Part shown: one piece after another, positions 1-12,700 of the stretch | How positions within the stretch are numbered: position 1 is the first letter of the stretch | How the letters are laid out: every line of letters starts with the position of its first letter | Assembly: GCA_030248135.1 (NCBI GenBank) | Contig: JASANC010001799.1 | Span: forward strand, 88,199-152,198 | DNA from: Theristus sp. LFF4_11 | Taxonomy: Eukaryota; Nematoda; Chromadorea; Monhysterida; Xyalidae | Length of the DNA stretch: 64,000 nt | Reading direction: 5' to 3' | Notes under the pieces: generated by a model | What the model was told of the DNA's origin: nothing | Seen by the model: the letters and a program-made list of their open reading frames with translations, nothing else | The model's database searches: none | Made by a program: the position numbers and the translations under genes

Positions 1-31
1 AGTAAACCCGCTGCATTTTTTTGTTTGACAG

Positions 32-3000
32 GAACCACACCGCCGATACGACCTGTACAAATGCGATCAACCGAATCCAAGTAGTTGCCGAAAGCTGATG
101 ACCTGCCCAAGACTGCCGTGCGATACTCTTCGCGATCATTATTCACGTTGTTAGTTGCGTTTTGATCTGAAAAGTCTATTTTTTGCTTTTTTGCATGCAT
201 AAGCTTTTGAAGAAAAGGCGCTTTAATCTCAGCAATCTTCAGATACTGAAAAAGAAATAGGTCAAAAAACTGTTCAAGAAATTGTTGAGTAGCTATTTAC
301 GTAAATGGAATTTGTTGAACTTCTTTTTCTCCGTCTGGACATTAAGACGTTATTAAATAGACAGTTATTCAAATAGAAAAGTCAAAGTTAAACTTATGTT
401 CCAGCGTTCGTCACTGCGAAGAATCCTGAAACATCGGGTGAAGATGGTAAACTGAACGCCGTGAAGTTTAGTAAACCCAGCCAACTGGGTGATCCGGCCA
501 CAAATCCGGTTGATGACGTCATTCTGTGGGAGGCGGTGAGTTGGCGTCAACTGGCATATAGGCTGACGTGCTGTGGCAATTGGCATATTAGTGTTGTCGT
601 CAAGTTTTAGTAGTCTTCCAGCGGTTGTGTGACGAGTTTCTCTAAACATATTATCCAACTTCACTCACATCGTTTTGTTTAAATATTCGCTGAAATCGTT
701 GTTAAATTTAAAAAGTTTACACAACTCTTCAAAGTTCAACTCAACACCCGTCTCTCTTCTACCAGGACTCGGCGGACATTCTGTGCACCCTGCTGAATGG
801 AGCGCAAACCTGTCAGCCGATCCATCCCGGGCAAACCGAGAAATGGTACAGACGAAAGCCGGACGACGATGTGCATCATGAGCTGTTTAGTAAGTCGCAT
901 TTTTGCTGGCCACAGTTTTTTCCTAAGATTTACAGTTTATAACAGTGAAGAAAAGCGAAAAACCATTTAGAAGTACCGACAAAACCGCCAGTAGAAGTGA
1001 TTCCGGAGGTACTTACCGAGTTCACACCGGTTGGACCAAGTGGCTCCGTCGATCTGCCCGAAAGCGCCAAGGACACACAACCATCAAAAGCGGACGCACT
1101 CCCCGCGGTGCAGGCACCGTTCAACGTCGCGAAATGCTCCGAGCTAAACGGCGTCACTTGTCGCGATCCGAAAAGCTGTGAAGATTTACCGTGTGATTTG
1201 ATGGATTTGCGGCCACGTGCGTGGTTTTAATTTTTGTAGTTCTTTTAGTTGAGAATGAACGAGATTTTATGAATAGATTTGCTTTGTATGCTTATTATGC
1301 CTGACTGATCATTTGTTCTCAGTCAGGCGAGGGCTCACACCTTTGTGGTAGAAAATAGCAGTAGCCTAGTAGCTAGCCGGTTGCTGCGAGACGTGTCTGG
1401 TCCCATAAGATTTTCCGCGTCTCTTATTTTAAAATTGTTCTGCCAAACTCTTCTACAGACTCGCCAAATATTGTCACTTTAACCGGAAAAGACCCGCCAA
1501 CTGGCAAGGATCGCCCGCTGAACGCGGCAAAGTTCAAAAATCGAGATGTGCCCCGTGACGTCACTGATCACGTCAACTTGCCAAAAGTGCATTTTGACCA
1601 TGTTTCTATGACTTTTCCTGACGAGTGTGAACTCGTTTCTTTTGGTTACGCTTTGAAAAATGAACAATTTTTTTGGATCACGAACTTTTACAGTGACAAA
1701 CACAACTGGCATGCACGCTGTCAAATGAATGCGTGGTTGGTAACCAGTCCAGTAGTGTGCCAATGTCAACGTGTTTGGAACTAGACAGAAAAATTGATGT
1801 GCCAGCACAAAAAGGATTTGCAGTTGTTTGCCTCCAGGGAGCGAAACTGTGGTGCACGGAGCGAAATCAAGTGGAGCAGTGCCGTTCGTTGGACGACAAC
1901 TTTCCAGGAGGCGTCAGGAATTTCACACGACGACCATCGGATGACGTCATACACCGTGTTTACTGTGAGTTCGTTAGTCTGGTTGAAAAAAAAACAGGAT
2001 TCAGATTTATTCGTTTTTGCTGAAAGAATAAAGATTGAAAATTCTCCACAATCGCTCTAAACTTACCATGAAATCGCGATCATCGGAGACTAAAAAACTT
2101 AAAAAAAAACAAAAAACCTGTCTTTCCAGAAAAATCTGGTATCTGCTGATGTCATTAAAAAACAGCTCTGATGTTTTGAATCGGGACAAAAAAATCGGAC
2201 AGTTTTTACGTGTTTCCACTCACAAGCTATTTTACGGTCTGACTGAAGCTTATATTTCAGTAGATCCATTGACGGATAATACTAAACTACCAACTGTTGT
2301 AACAACCGAGGTGAATCCAACGAAACCAACGATATCGGTCGACATTCCACGCGAACAAAAGGTGACTGTGTTGTGTGTGACAAGAAATCATGTTCAATGT
2401 TGCATGCGTGCAAAACTCTCTTTTGCAAAAAATATTTTCGTCAATAACTGTCAAATGCAACCATGAAGGACCCCAACATTGGCGCCTACGAAATACAACG
2501 CTGTCAATCGGGACAATGTCAGACGGTCGGGCGGTGTACCGTGTTTCCATGTGACGTGCCCGGATTGACAATCGGTACGAAAGACTTTTTTCTGTCGACC
2601 AATCTCATCGATTCAACAAAACTTTGTTTTTTTTTGTTCAACGTTTAAGGACAACCAAACGAAGTCAGCGTTGTAACACCAGAGACGAATGACAAAAACG
2701 AGGGCACCGTACATGCAGTCACAGCAGAGGCGGAGTCGACCACTGATCCGGATTTCGTCACCGACCTCATCAAGGTGCCACAGCCGCAGGTTGGTGACGT
2801 CAACTTTTTTCAGACAATCGAATTCAATTGCTGAAATTAAAGACACAAGTTAGAAATAATAAATAAACTTTATCTGAAATTGTGCAAGCGCGCAGTTTTG
2901 ACCAATACACAATATTCAAACAAGAAGTTGCAGTTCGCAAGAAGTATATATGAGAAATTCAAAACAAAACTGAAATTAATGAAAAACAATTTGATTGCTT

Positions 3001-3161
3001 TCGTTCTCTCACCAACGAACCATCGCAGAAAGCCAACATTCTCTGCACCAAATTGAACAGCGTCGAAAAGTGCAGACCGATTCCGAAGGACACTGTAGAA
3101 ATCCGCTACAAGCGCAAACCGACCGACGAAGCTATTCATCAGCTGCATGACATTGACACCG
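32..3161 (+). CDS. Giant gene, exons 1-10 (modules M0-M5)
   Basis: Exons: 32-146, 405-535, 766-889, 971-1216, 1459-1586, 1838-1964, 2261-2361, 2469-2574, 2650-2789, 3029-3161. All keep the phase pattern: inter-module introns are phase 1, within-module introns phase 0. Exon 971-1216 carries a whole module (M2) with the within-module intron missing. M1, M3 and M5 align well by eye: [26 protein letters not shown] and [13 protein letters not shown], each followed after 10-15 residues by an R-[RK]-P-x-D motif. M0, M2 and M4 share a four-cysteine pattern ending [16 protein letters not shown] or CTVFPCD. The first exon is read in the frame ending phase 1; its acceptor is the AG at 30-31. The acceptor of 971-1216 (CATTTAG) was chosen because it alone keeps phase. 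Confidence 0.8.
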
Positions 3162-3747
3162 GTACAGTTAGATCGATAGAAGATTCATCTCTCGACAGTT
3201 CAAATTTCATAGAAGTAACATGAACGGTATAGAAGTTCATCGATGTTTTTTCATGAACAGTAACGATTCTTTTGCTATTCGTTTTACTCGAGCACACAGC
3301 CACCTCTTTTGCAACAATTATAATTCCAACTAAACGCCCACAGTTCGTCCAGCCCAGAAGTCACCCAGAAGTCACTGTAAAAAACTTGAAAACATTCAAA
3401 ACACACTGAAAAAGGTGTAAAATCCCTGAAGGAGAACAACCGGCTGGATCGATTGCTTGTGGTCTGTGTTCTTTCTCACTGATTTTTTTGAAAAGGTGTA
3501 ATTTCCAGAGGAAGTCCCACTGAGACCGCTACCACCAACCGGCATTATCGAATGTGGTTTCGGCCAACCACCGATTCAGATCGTTGTAACTCCACGGCAA
3601 CGTCACCTATTGCTCGACATGCCGGAAGCATTGAAAGTTAGAAACTGTTTTCTGTTTGAAAAAATTTACAAACCGCGTGCCGTCAGCCACCGTCTGAAGA
3701 CCGTGCAATCAATAAATATTTGGTTTGTTGAACATTCACACACACAC

Positions 3748-3784
<37 letters not shown>

Positions 3785-6700
3785 ACACACACTCACCACA
3801 CACCGACCGACACACAGACACACACACACAAACACACAGACAAAAAAGTTGTAAACAGACACACAGACACACACACTCACCACACACCGACACAGACACA
3901 CACACACAAACACACAGACAAAAAAGTTGTAAACAGACACACAGACACACACACACACTCACCACACACCGACACACCGACTCACAGACACACACAGACA
4001 CACACACACACAGACACACACAGACACACACAGACACATACAGACACATACAGACACACACGCTCACCACACACCACACACCGACACACCGACTCACAGA
4101 CTCACAGACACACACAGACGCACACAGACACACACAGACACATACAGACACATACAGACACACACACTCACCACACACCACACACCGACACACCGACTCA
4201 CAGACTCACAGACACACACAGACACACACAGACACACACAGACACACACCGACATAGACATACACAGACACACCAACTCACAGACTCACACACACAGACA
4301 CACACAGACCCACACAGCCACACACAGACACACACAGACACATACAGACACACACAGACACACACAGACACACACAGACACACACAGACACACACAGAGA
4401 CATACAGACACACACACTCACCACACACCGACACACCGACTCACAGACTCACAGACACACACAGACACACTGACACACACAGACACACACAGACACATAC
4501 AGTCACTCACAGACACACACAGACACACACAGACACACAGACACACACAGACACATACAGACACATACAGACACACACACACAGACACACACAGACACAG
4601 ACACACACAGACACAGACAGACACAGACACACACAGACACATACAGTCACTCACAGACACACACAGACACACACAGACACACAGACACACACAGACACAG
4701 ACACACACAGACAAACACAGACACAGACACACACAGACAAACACAGATACACACAAAATGGAACGAACTTGTTTGTGATAATAAAAACTTCTACCGAAAT
4801 CAGAAGCCGCCTTTCACGATCGAAGGAAACACAATCAGTCCTTCCACGCAACGACCGGAGAACCTGATGTGCCGAAACACCTGGCCATGCCGCGTTCCTT
4901 TCCAACCAGGTTGACTGAAAATAATAATAAACCTGCGCACAATGATCAGAAGCAAAAAAATGAACTGTCTCTGTTTTTATAATCAGTATCAGTAAACCCT
5001 TTGCCGATTGTTCGTTGACTACAAAAAAACTTTGTATTAAAATTCCATTTACACAACTTTGGTCACCTAACAATTTGCTGAGTAAACTTCAGAGTAATTC
5101 TCTTAGTGCCGAACTTTTCAAACAAACAAATAAACCAACCAATTCCAACCACGAAATTATCAATGACCGTTCACGCTGCACTGTTTTCTAAAAACTGTTT
5201 GAAACTGTCAGGTGCTCCGCTGACCGTTGAAACGGCTGTTCGTGAGAACGGAAAACTCAGCGCCAAACAAGCAATTCCGAGTTTCGATCAGCTTGAAGAC
5301 GGTCCGACAGCGAAGCCGAGGGTGAAGGTATCCGTCTCCATTGTGAGTTATATCAAAAAAAGTTTGAAAACGTTTTTACTCAGCAACTCAGCAACAATTT
5401 TTAACGGACCAAGATTTACTCAACACTTCGTTGAGTAAGTAACAAATGGCTGAGTAGCTTATTCACAAAATATTTTGAGTAAAAGATTACTCACAAAAAT
5501 GTACAACTTTTTGTTTCTCTATAAATGTAGCATTCACCTCAGCTATACATGTAGCAACAATGCTCCAATAAAACTGACGAACCAGGAAGAAATCCACCAT
5601 CTCAAAGGCGACCTTATCTGTTTTTCAGTAAATCTAAAAATCATATGCTGTTTATTCAGGGCACCGAAACGGCCTGCGTGACCAACAACGAAGGCGTCAC
5701 AACCAATTGCTTCGACGTCAATCCGCCCGGTGCGGACACCGTTGAGGTGGCGCACCCAGATCCAACGAAACCGTACGTCGTTCGCCTGTACGGACACCCG
5801 GATGGCCTAATCGTCGGACCACCGGTGGGGCCGATCGTTTGTGGCCCGCTCATGCCGTTGAGTCCCACGGTTGATGTGACGGTGCCGGATAGATATCAGG
5901 TAAAGTGTGTCGACATGTGATTGTAAAAAACACGTCCAAAAAGGAAAAGGGGTCGAAGAGTGATAAAGTCCGAAATCATTCAAAAAAGTCTGAAAGTGGT
6001 CATTGCAGGCTAGTGGCTTGGTTACTTGGGTTTCGGTCAATGGTTATCCAACTTTTTGGCTGGATTAGATTTTTTCTGTGTCCCTCGATGTCAGTGTTTC
6101 TGAATTACCTACAAACACTATTACCTTGTAAACTACTCATGGATACAAAACAAAAACACCGGACACTAAAACATAAAAACGTTTTTCCCACCGAACCTGA
6201 CTGCAATTGATTTTAGCTTTCGAACTGATTTACAGGACATTCTTGAGCACCGATTGACCAATTTTACGGGTAAAATGTACAACTTTTTTTTGTTTTTGTT
6301 CAGCGTCCAAACACAACAATACAAATCGAGGTTTACGACCACGACCGGAACCAACTGATTAAGACTGTTCATTGTTACAGTTGGCCGTGTAGTATCACCG
6401 GCATGGAATTGTGTGAGTTTGGCAGAAAGTTGTTTGAGAAAGCAAAAAGAAACGGAGAAAAGCGAGATCCGCAAAAAGCATTCCATTTATTGAAACAGCT
6501 TTTTCACTTTTCATTGAACTTAGTCAACAAATCCCAACAGTGCCGCTCCAAAAAAACGCAATAATTCATTCGGTCATTCTGTCATCAAGACTCAGAAATG
6601 ACGAACACGGACAAAAAACAAAAGATAAACGCAACCAAAAAATTCAAAACAGATTACCCAACAATTTCGCTGCAACCAACGATCATCACACCCAACAACG

Positions 6701-9700
6701 AACGCCTCTATCCGCCACTGATTATCGTGCAACCGGATCAAATCTATCAGCCGCCGCGATATCAGATTCATATACAGCTTCCAGAATATCCGGTGAAGTT
6801 TGTTGATTTTTTTGCAGATTATTGTTTGTTACGGGAAAACCTTATCAGGAGAGACAACATGCACGTTTTCAAAGCCAGTCATAAAACTGCACCCAAAAAA
6901 ACGCTGTCACGTGCACGCTGTGCCAGTGGTGTGTTTGTGCATGCAAAGGTTGAAAAGTGCACGACCAGGTTCGGCCAAGGGTCTACAAGAATTATTGAAA
7001 AAACAAACAGAAAAATTTCAGAAACCGACAGAATACTGTGTTGCAACGAGCGAGATCCCTCGTGACTGTCGACCGATCGATCCAGAACAGACGACGATCA
7101 TTGTCTATCCGAAACCAGGCGATCTAGTCTGGGATATTCGCATTTACGGTAAAGTCCTTTGTCGAAATAACCTTGCATTTCCCGGTCTTGAGACAATCTT
7201 GCCTGATAGTCAAGGAACATCCTTTTTGAACAACGTGTGTTCGATAGTACTCGGTTCATTGTTTCGTGTTCTCTGACGGTTCATTGTTTCACTGGCAATC
7301 TTGTTTTTTTAAACCATGCAGCAAGATCATTTTGAGGCTTTTTTTACCGAGCACGGACTTTGAGTGTCAAAATTTTTCTCACTTTTCACAGTACTAAAGT
7401 TCGTTGTGAACCATAATTTCTTTGTGTCAGTCAGTTAGGACAAAAATATCAGCAATTGCAGTTATACATATTATTGACTTTTAATCTATCTTTGCTTTGT
7501 CGTTTCAGGGCCGCCTACCAGTAAGTTTTTCACGTTTTCAAATTACGGAATTTTTTTATCGACTTTGTGACATCATTTCGATGTACATGATTGAACACAA
7601 CCGAAAGTCTCAACGCACTGTCCTGGTCTAGCCAGTGTATCTCGCTTTGCAACACGTCGCTTTGAGACATAACACATCAGTAATCAAACGCACTGGCACA
7701 CGAACACTACATGCATACTGTAGTGTGTGTGCATGTAGGTAGCTTATTTGTGCATCCTCATAAATGCAGAGAACAAACACGTTGAAAAAACGTGCAGGAA
7801 ATTCAAAACGGACTTTGCTATGTTTTCCACAGGCATTTCCACCACGACAACCGCATTACCGCTGACTGCACCGACCATATCATCGATGCTGCCAACCTCT
7901 CCAACTGCCGTGATCGTCACGCGACCCACACGCCCACAAATCGTTGTGTTGGTCAAGAATCCTAACCAACAGGTTTGAGACGTATGTATTTCACTGTGTC
8001 GAATACGTTTTGGCTTTAACTTTTAGAATATATACAATCATTTTGTATGGTGGATGTGTTCCAAAGTTGCACACAAACACACTGGCACACTGTTTCCCAT
8101 CATACCATACACATATTCGTGTGCCGGTGTTTTTGAGTGTGGTTACTCTGCGCAACACGAGAAAAAAAAGCGGAAAATAATATCTGCGCCGTATACCTCC
8201 TGCCCATACATTTTACCTCACAGTTTACCAAAAGCATGTTGAGAAATGTCCGGTCTTCAAGCTAGGACACAACAATTTCAGGGCACAACCACAATTATCG
8301 TCACCCAGCCGGGCTTTCCAGTGCAGACCGTCCAATGTACCATCGGAAGACCATGCCAAATCACAGTTCAACCAAGTAAAGTCCTAGACTAAAACTAGAA
8401 AAAGACAATCTCACACAGTCGGAAACAAACACACTGGCATATACACACACCCGAGCTGCTGTAATATCGTATGTGAGGGAGTGACATTTGTATCTGCGAA
8501 ACAGTTACTCAGTGACGTTTTCATACAATGACTTGATTGCAAAAAAACATCAGTATCGCTCGCCTTGAACGCATGAACTTGAATAAGCAACAATGTTTAA
8601 AGTTTCAAAACTTCCAGACGTCGACGTTACGATCGAAGAACAAGGTCAAGGAGACAGTGGGCAATGGAGCACAATCACGGTGTTGATTCCACACGCCAGT
8701 CAAAAGCAAACGAGCTTAGTGATTCGCTGTTCACCGGTTCGTTTCGCTGTTTTTTTCACAAAACAGTTTTTTTCGAAAATCAAAAGAAAAAAATTGTTCT
8801 TTAATTCAGCAAAACCAAACAACTTACAGGAAGACGTGCAGTACTGCGGCTACAGACAGGGCTATGAGCGGGTTTGCTTTGATTTGAATCGTTATGCACC
8901 GCGAACAGATGTGCCGCCGGGCGTTGAGCCACCGTTCGATTGTGAAGGTATGGTGCTTTCGTCTGTGTTCAGTTTCATGTGCCCTGTTGAAATTTGCCTT
9001 CAGTGATATTGAATTTCATAAATATGGCCGTAAAACAGTGTTCCGGTTCCGGAAATACATTTTGCGATTGTACGTATTAGTACAGTATCTACTTTGACAA
9101 ACAGATCTTGTTTAGCAACCTCCTCCGTTTTACCCTCGCATGGTAAAAAAACTTAAAAGGGATGTGATTCGATCTGGCGAATGGTGAACATCCCTGCTGT
9201 GACCTTGATCGCTTCATAGTTCTCCTTGATGCACTTCTCTATCGTCACCTTTCGAACGACCATGATAGAACCTGAAAGGTGACGCTTTTTTCAACCAGAC
9301 AATGGTTATTTCATTAGGAACGACCGTACCACCAGTGACCGCAACACCAGCAATCATCACGATTCCATCGTGGTCGACGACACCCAGCACGCCAACCATT
9401 ACACCATGGACGTTATTCCCACCTGAAACAAAGACAACCGCCGTGAACACGTTCCCGCCATTCCCGACGGATGCGATGACGACGACAATGACGACTACGG
9501 TGACGACGACGACCTCGTCGTTGGACAACCGTAACAACACAATCGTTGGCGGTCACGTCACCTGGCAGATCACGACCAACGGACTGTACGTGACACTTGT
9601 GAAGGAGCCGCCGAATCCGGTGAGGGACTAGGAGTTTTCCGTCTGTTTTCTTTTTGTTTCGATCACACTGTACCATTAAGAACACGCTTTGCTGAAAGCC

Positions 9701-12700
9701 TTTCTTTGTGAAGCTTGTTGCATGTTTTTAACACTGCAGCTGCAAGATTTTAGTGCGTGTTCGGTGGTTTTTTGCGGTTTCACCCGGTGCGAAGACCCGG
9801 GTCATCGTCGCGACCCATGTAAAAATTGCCCGCTTTGTTGTCTCGTCCCGACGAAACTATTGTTTTATCGTAAAGTATGCAAAAATTGATATTTATTTTT
9901 TAATCGCCACTTATGCAACACAACACAGGACGGCGCCACATACGAAGTTCTTGTTTGCGACCGCACTGGAGTGAGATGTAGGAACCCGCTGAACTGCACA
10001 ACGTTCCCGTGCCAAGTGCCCGTCGATCGAAGTTTGTTTTATATTCTTGAACATTGAAAAAAAATACATAAAAATTTTAATAATGTTTAGTTTTATCAAT
10101 GCGCTTTGTCTCATTGCGTTTCATCCGTTGAACATAAAATTACAAATGGAATTGCTGCGACAAAACAAAAAGTTTGTCTTTCAAAATTTGAATTGCGAGT
10201 TCATGTCATGTTTGTTTTCAGACACAGATGTCGCGATCAAAACGATTTGTCATCCACCAAAGAATCGACCGTCACCCTGTAGCGCGGTCAGAATCCACGA
10301 GGGCTCCGTCACCTATGCGGTCACTGATCGAATTCAAATACCGCAAGTGCGCAAATGCTATTTATTTTATTTGATTCAAAAGCCAATTCTAACAGCTTTT
10401 TTAAAAATTTATTCTTGGTAGTCGCGCTTTTTTCAAATCTTCAAAAAAGCAACTATGATCAAACTTCGTGAGCTCGGAATTTTTGACCTCATTGAATTCC
10501 AGGGAGCAAAAGAGGTTTGCATTCTGAAAAACAATCAACAGCTGCGCTGTGAACCGGTTGACTGGCGGGACACGTTCTTTCATCACGAGCGGAGTCCCTC
10601 GGACAAAATGACTTACCAATTCGGTAAGATAAAGTTTTAAACGTATCTTATGAATCTTACCTCTTGTTTTTTTTTGATTAAAAGAAACACCCAAAAGCTA
10701 ACTGTCTGCCCAAGCAGACACACCTTGCATAATTCACAATTTTTCTCTTGCAGTCATCGATCCATATGCTAAATCGGAGATAACAACAGTCTGGGGACAG
10801 GTCTGGAATTACGCGCACTACATTCGATATCAGTCGAAAGGGCAGCGCAACGTTGAGATTGAATTCACGCACACCCCCGTGAGTAAAACAAAAAACCAAC
10901 AAAAAACCGTCAGTACCACAGACACCAGCTTGTCCGCCCTAAGAAAGATCTGAAAAGTGGCTTCTACTAGAAGCATGTTTAATCGCACCACAAAATCAAC
11001 ATAACAAACAAACCGAACAATGATTTTGGCGATGTTTTTAGCCAGGGCTAAGCCAAAAAAGCGCACAGAATACCGTCAAGTAGAGCGCCCGTCGAGTTTT
11101 TCTGTCATTGAGTGTCCACACAGTCCTCGGCGGGGCTCGATCCTCCGAACTCACTTGGGCTAACGAGCTACACACCCAGGCCACGAGGGTGACAAAATCT
11201 AAAAAATGAAAGTTGAATGATAATCTCTGCGAAAACCAACGTTTTTGCACAACAATGCCAGCCGGCCACCAGTTACGATGTGATGCAATGCAATCGACAC
11301 TACGAATGCCACAAGGTGCACACCTGCGATCAGTATCCGTATTTGCCGTGCACCGTCCCGCTGCCGAGTGAGACAGACGGTAAATTTGTGGGTTTTGTGT
11401 TTCGAGTTTGTCAAATCTCGGTTTATGTTACGGAGAAAACAGACAGCTGTCAGGGTCCTTTCTTCGTGTGGAGAAATGCAGCGTTTCGCATATTGTCTAA
11501 AAATTCTTGAATGAAGTTTTGAAGAACCGGAGAAATAAAATTCGGACGCCAAAACAACTTCTGCCTCGAGCATTCGCACAAGCTCATCAACTTTAGGCTC
11601 GGTGACATTCCGAATCGCAGCAAAGCAGGGCACAAGAACGCTGGCAAGTCATGTGACTTGGACGACAATTGACGGTCGATTCGTCAGTGGCAATCTCACA
11701 GACGTCCTACGGGTCGGCCAGGTGGGCGTACAGCAACATCCGGACATAAAAAGTCCCAGTCTGAAAGTCATGCGCATCTAGACACTTATTTTTGCACGGT
11801 CACGCACCAACACAATAGCAAAGCAAATGTGCCCCGCGTGTTGGTATGGTGTGCTTACCAGTGGTTTATTTGCCACTTAACTTGCTACATAATTTGTAGC
11901 ACATGCACACGCTTCTGTAGTGAAGATGCGCCTGCAACTATTCCACAAATGATTGACAGAATCATTTACAAAACAAGCGCGCCAGGAGAAAAAGATAAAC
12001 GGTTTATCATTCCAGGGTACGAATATTCAATCCATCTGCACGCAATACGCAACCAATCCGAACGGAAGACCAATGTACTGTCAGCGGATACAGGCAAACA
12101 CTGACGTTACAGAAACGAACGGCCATTTGACGGTGGAACACAGTCGGCTACCGGGCACAACAACAACCGTCGGGGAAATGGTCTACTCGTTGCATAGTAA
12201 GTTTCGAAAATATTCGAAACAAACGTCTCCTGTATGTGTTCTTCCATTCAAACACACAGGCAGCATTCAATACATGTTTTGCCAGTGTGTTTGTCTATGA
12301 CTGTGCACATGCTCTTGAAAAAGAAGTGTACGGTTTTCAAGCAATGCTTTTTGTGAAAACTAAAATTGCAAAATGTTTCAAACTAGCATAAATTTTATTA
12401 ATTCCAGCGGGACCACGTGAAGGCTTCCAGAAGCCGGTCACAAAATTCTTGACGTCCTTCACGCCATTCAGTCAGAAAATCATGGTCAATCACGCTTCGG
12501 AATTTTCGGTTCGTTTCGTTGCCCTGGAATATGAGCGATTTCTGAGAGATGTAAATGTTGCAAAAAAATCAGCTGACAATATTTTCAGCGGACCTTATTT
12601 TCAGCTGCCCGTTAACACTGTTAGTCTCGACGTCGTTCTCTGCACACAGTCAGACATCTGTCAACAGTATACGATCAATGAGCTGCAGCTGTTTCCGTTC

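Noticed and set aside
945..1181. Alternative plus-strand frame starting MKKSEKPF
   Set aside because: It overlaps exon 971-1216 in another frame; the chosen frame has the even-type cysteine pattern and keeps phase.
3610..4867. Long plus- and minus-strand open frames (up to 380 codons) in the CA repeat
   Set aside because: They are His/Thr- and Cys/Val-rich translations of CACACA/GTGTGT; the repeat lies in an intron whose flanking exons join in phase.
6830..6910. Possible extra exon after M9's A exon (reads [13 protein letters not shown])
   Set aside because: It has a good acceptor and two cysteines, but exon 7022-7148 already supplies the B half in phase and no donor joins the two cleanly.
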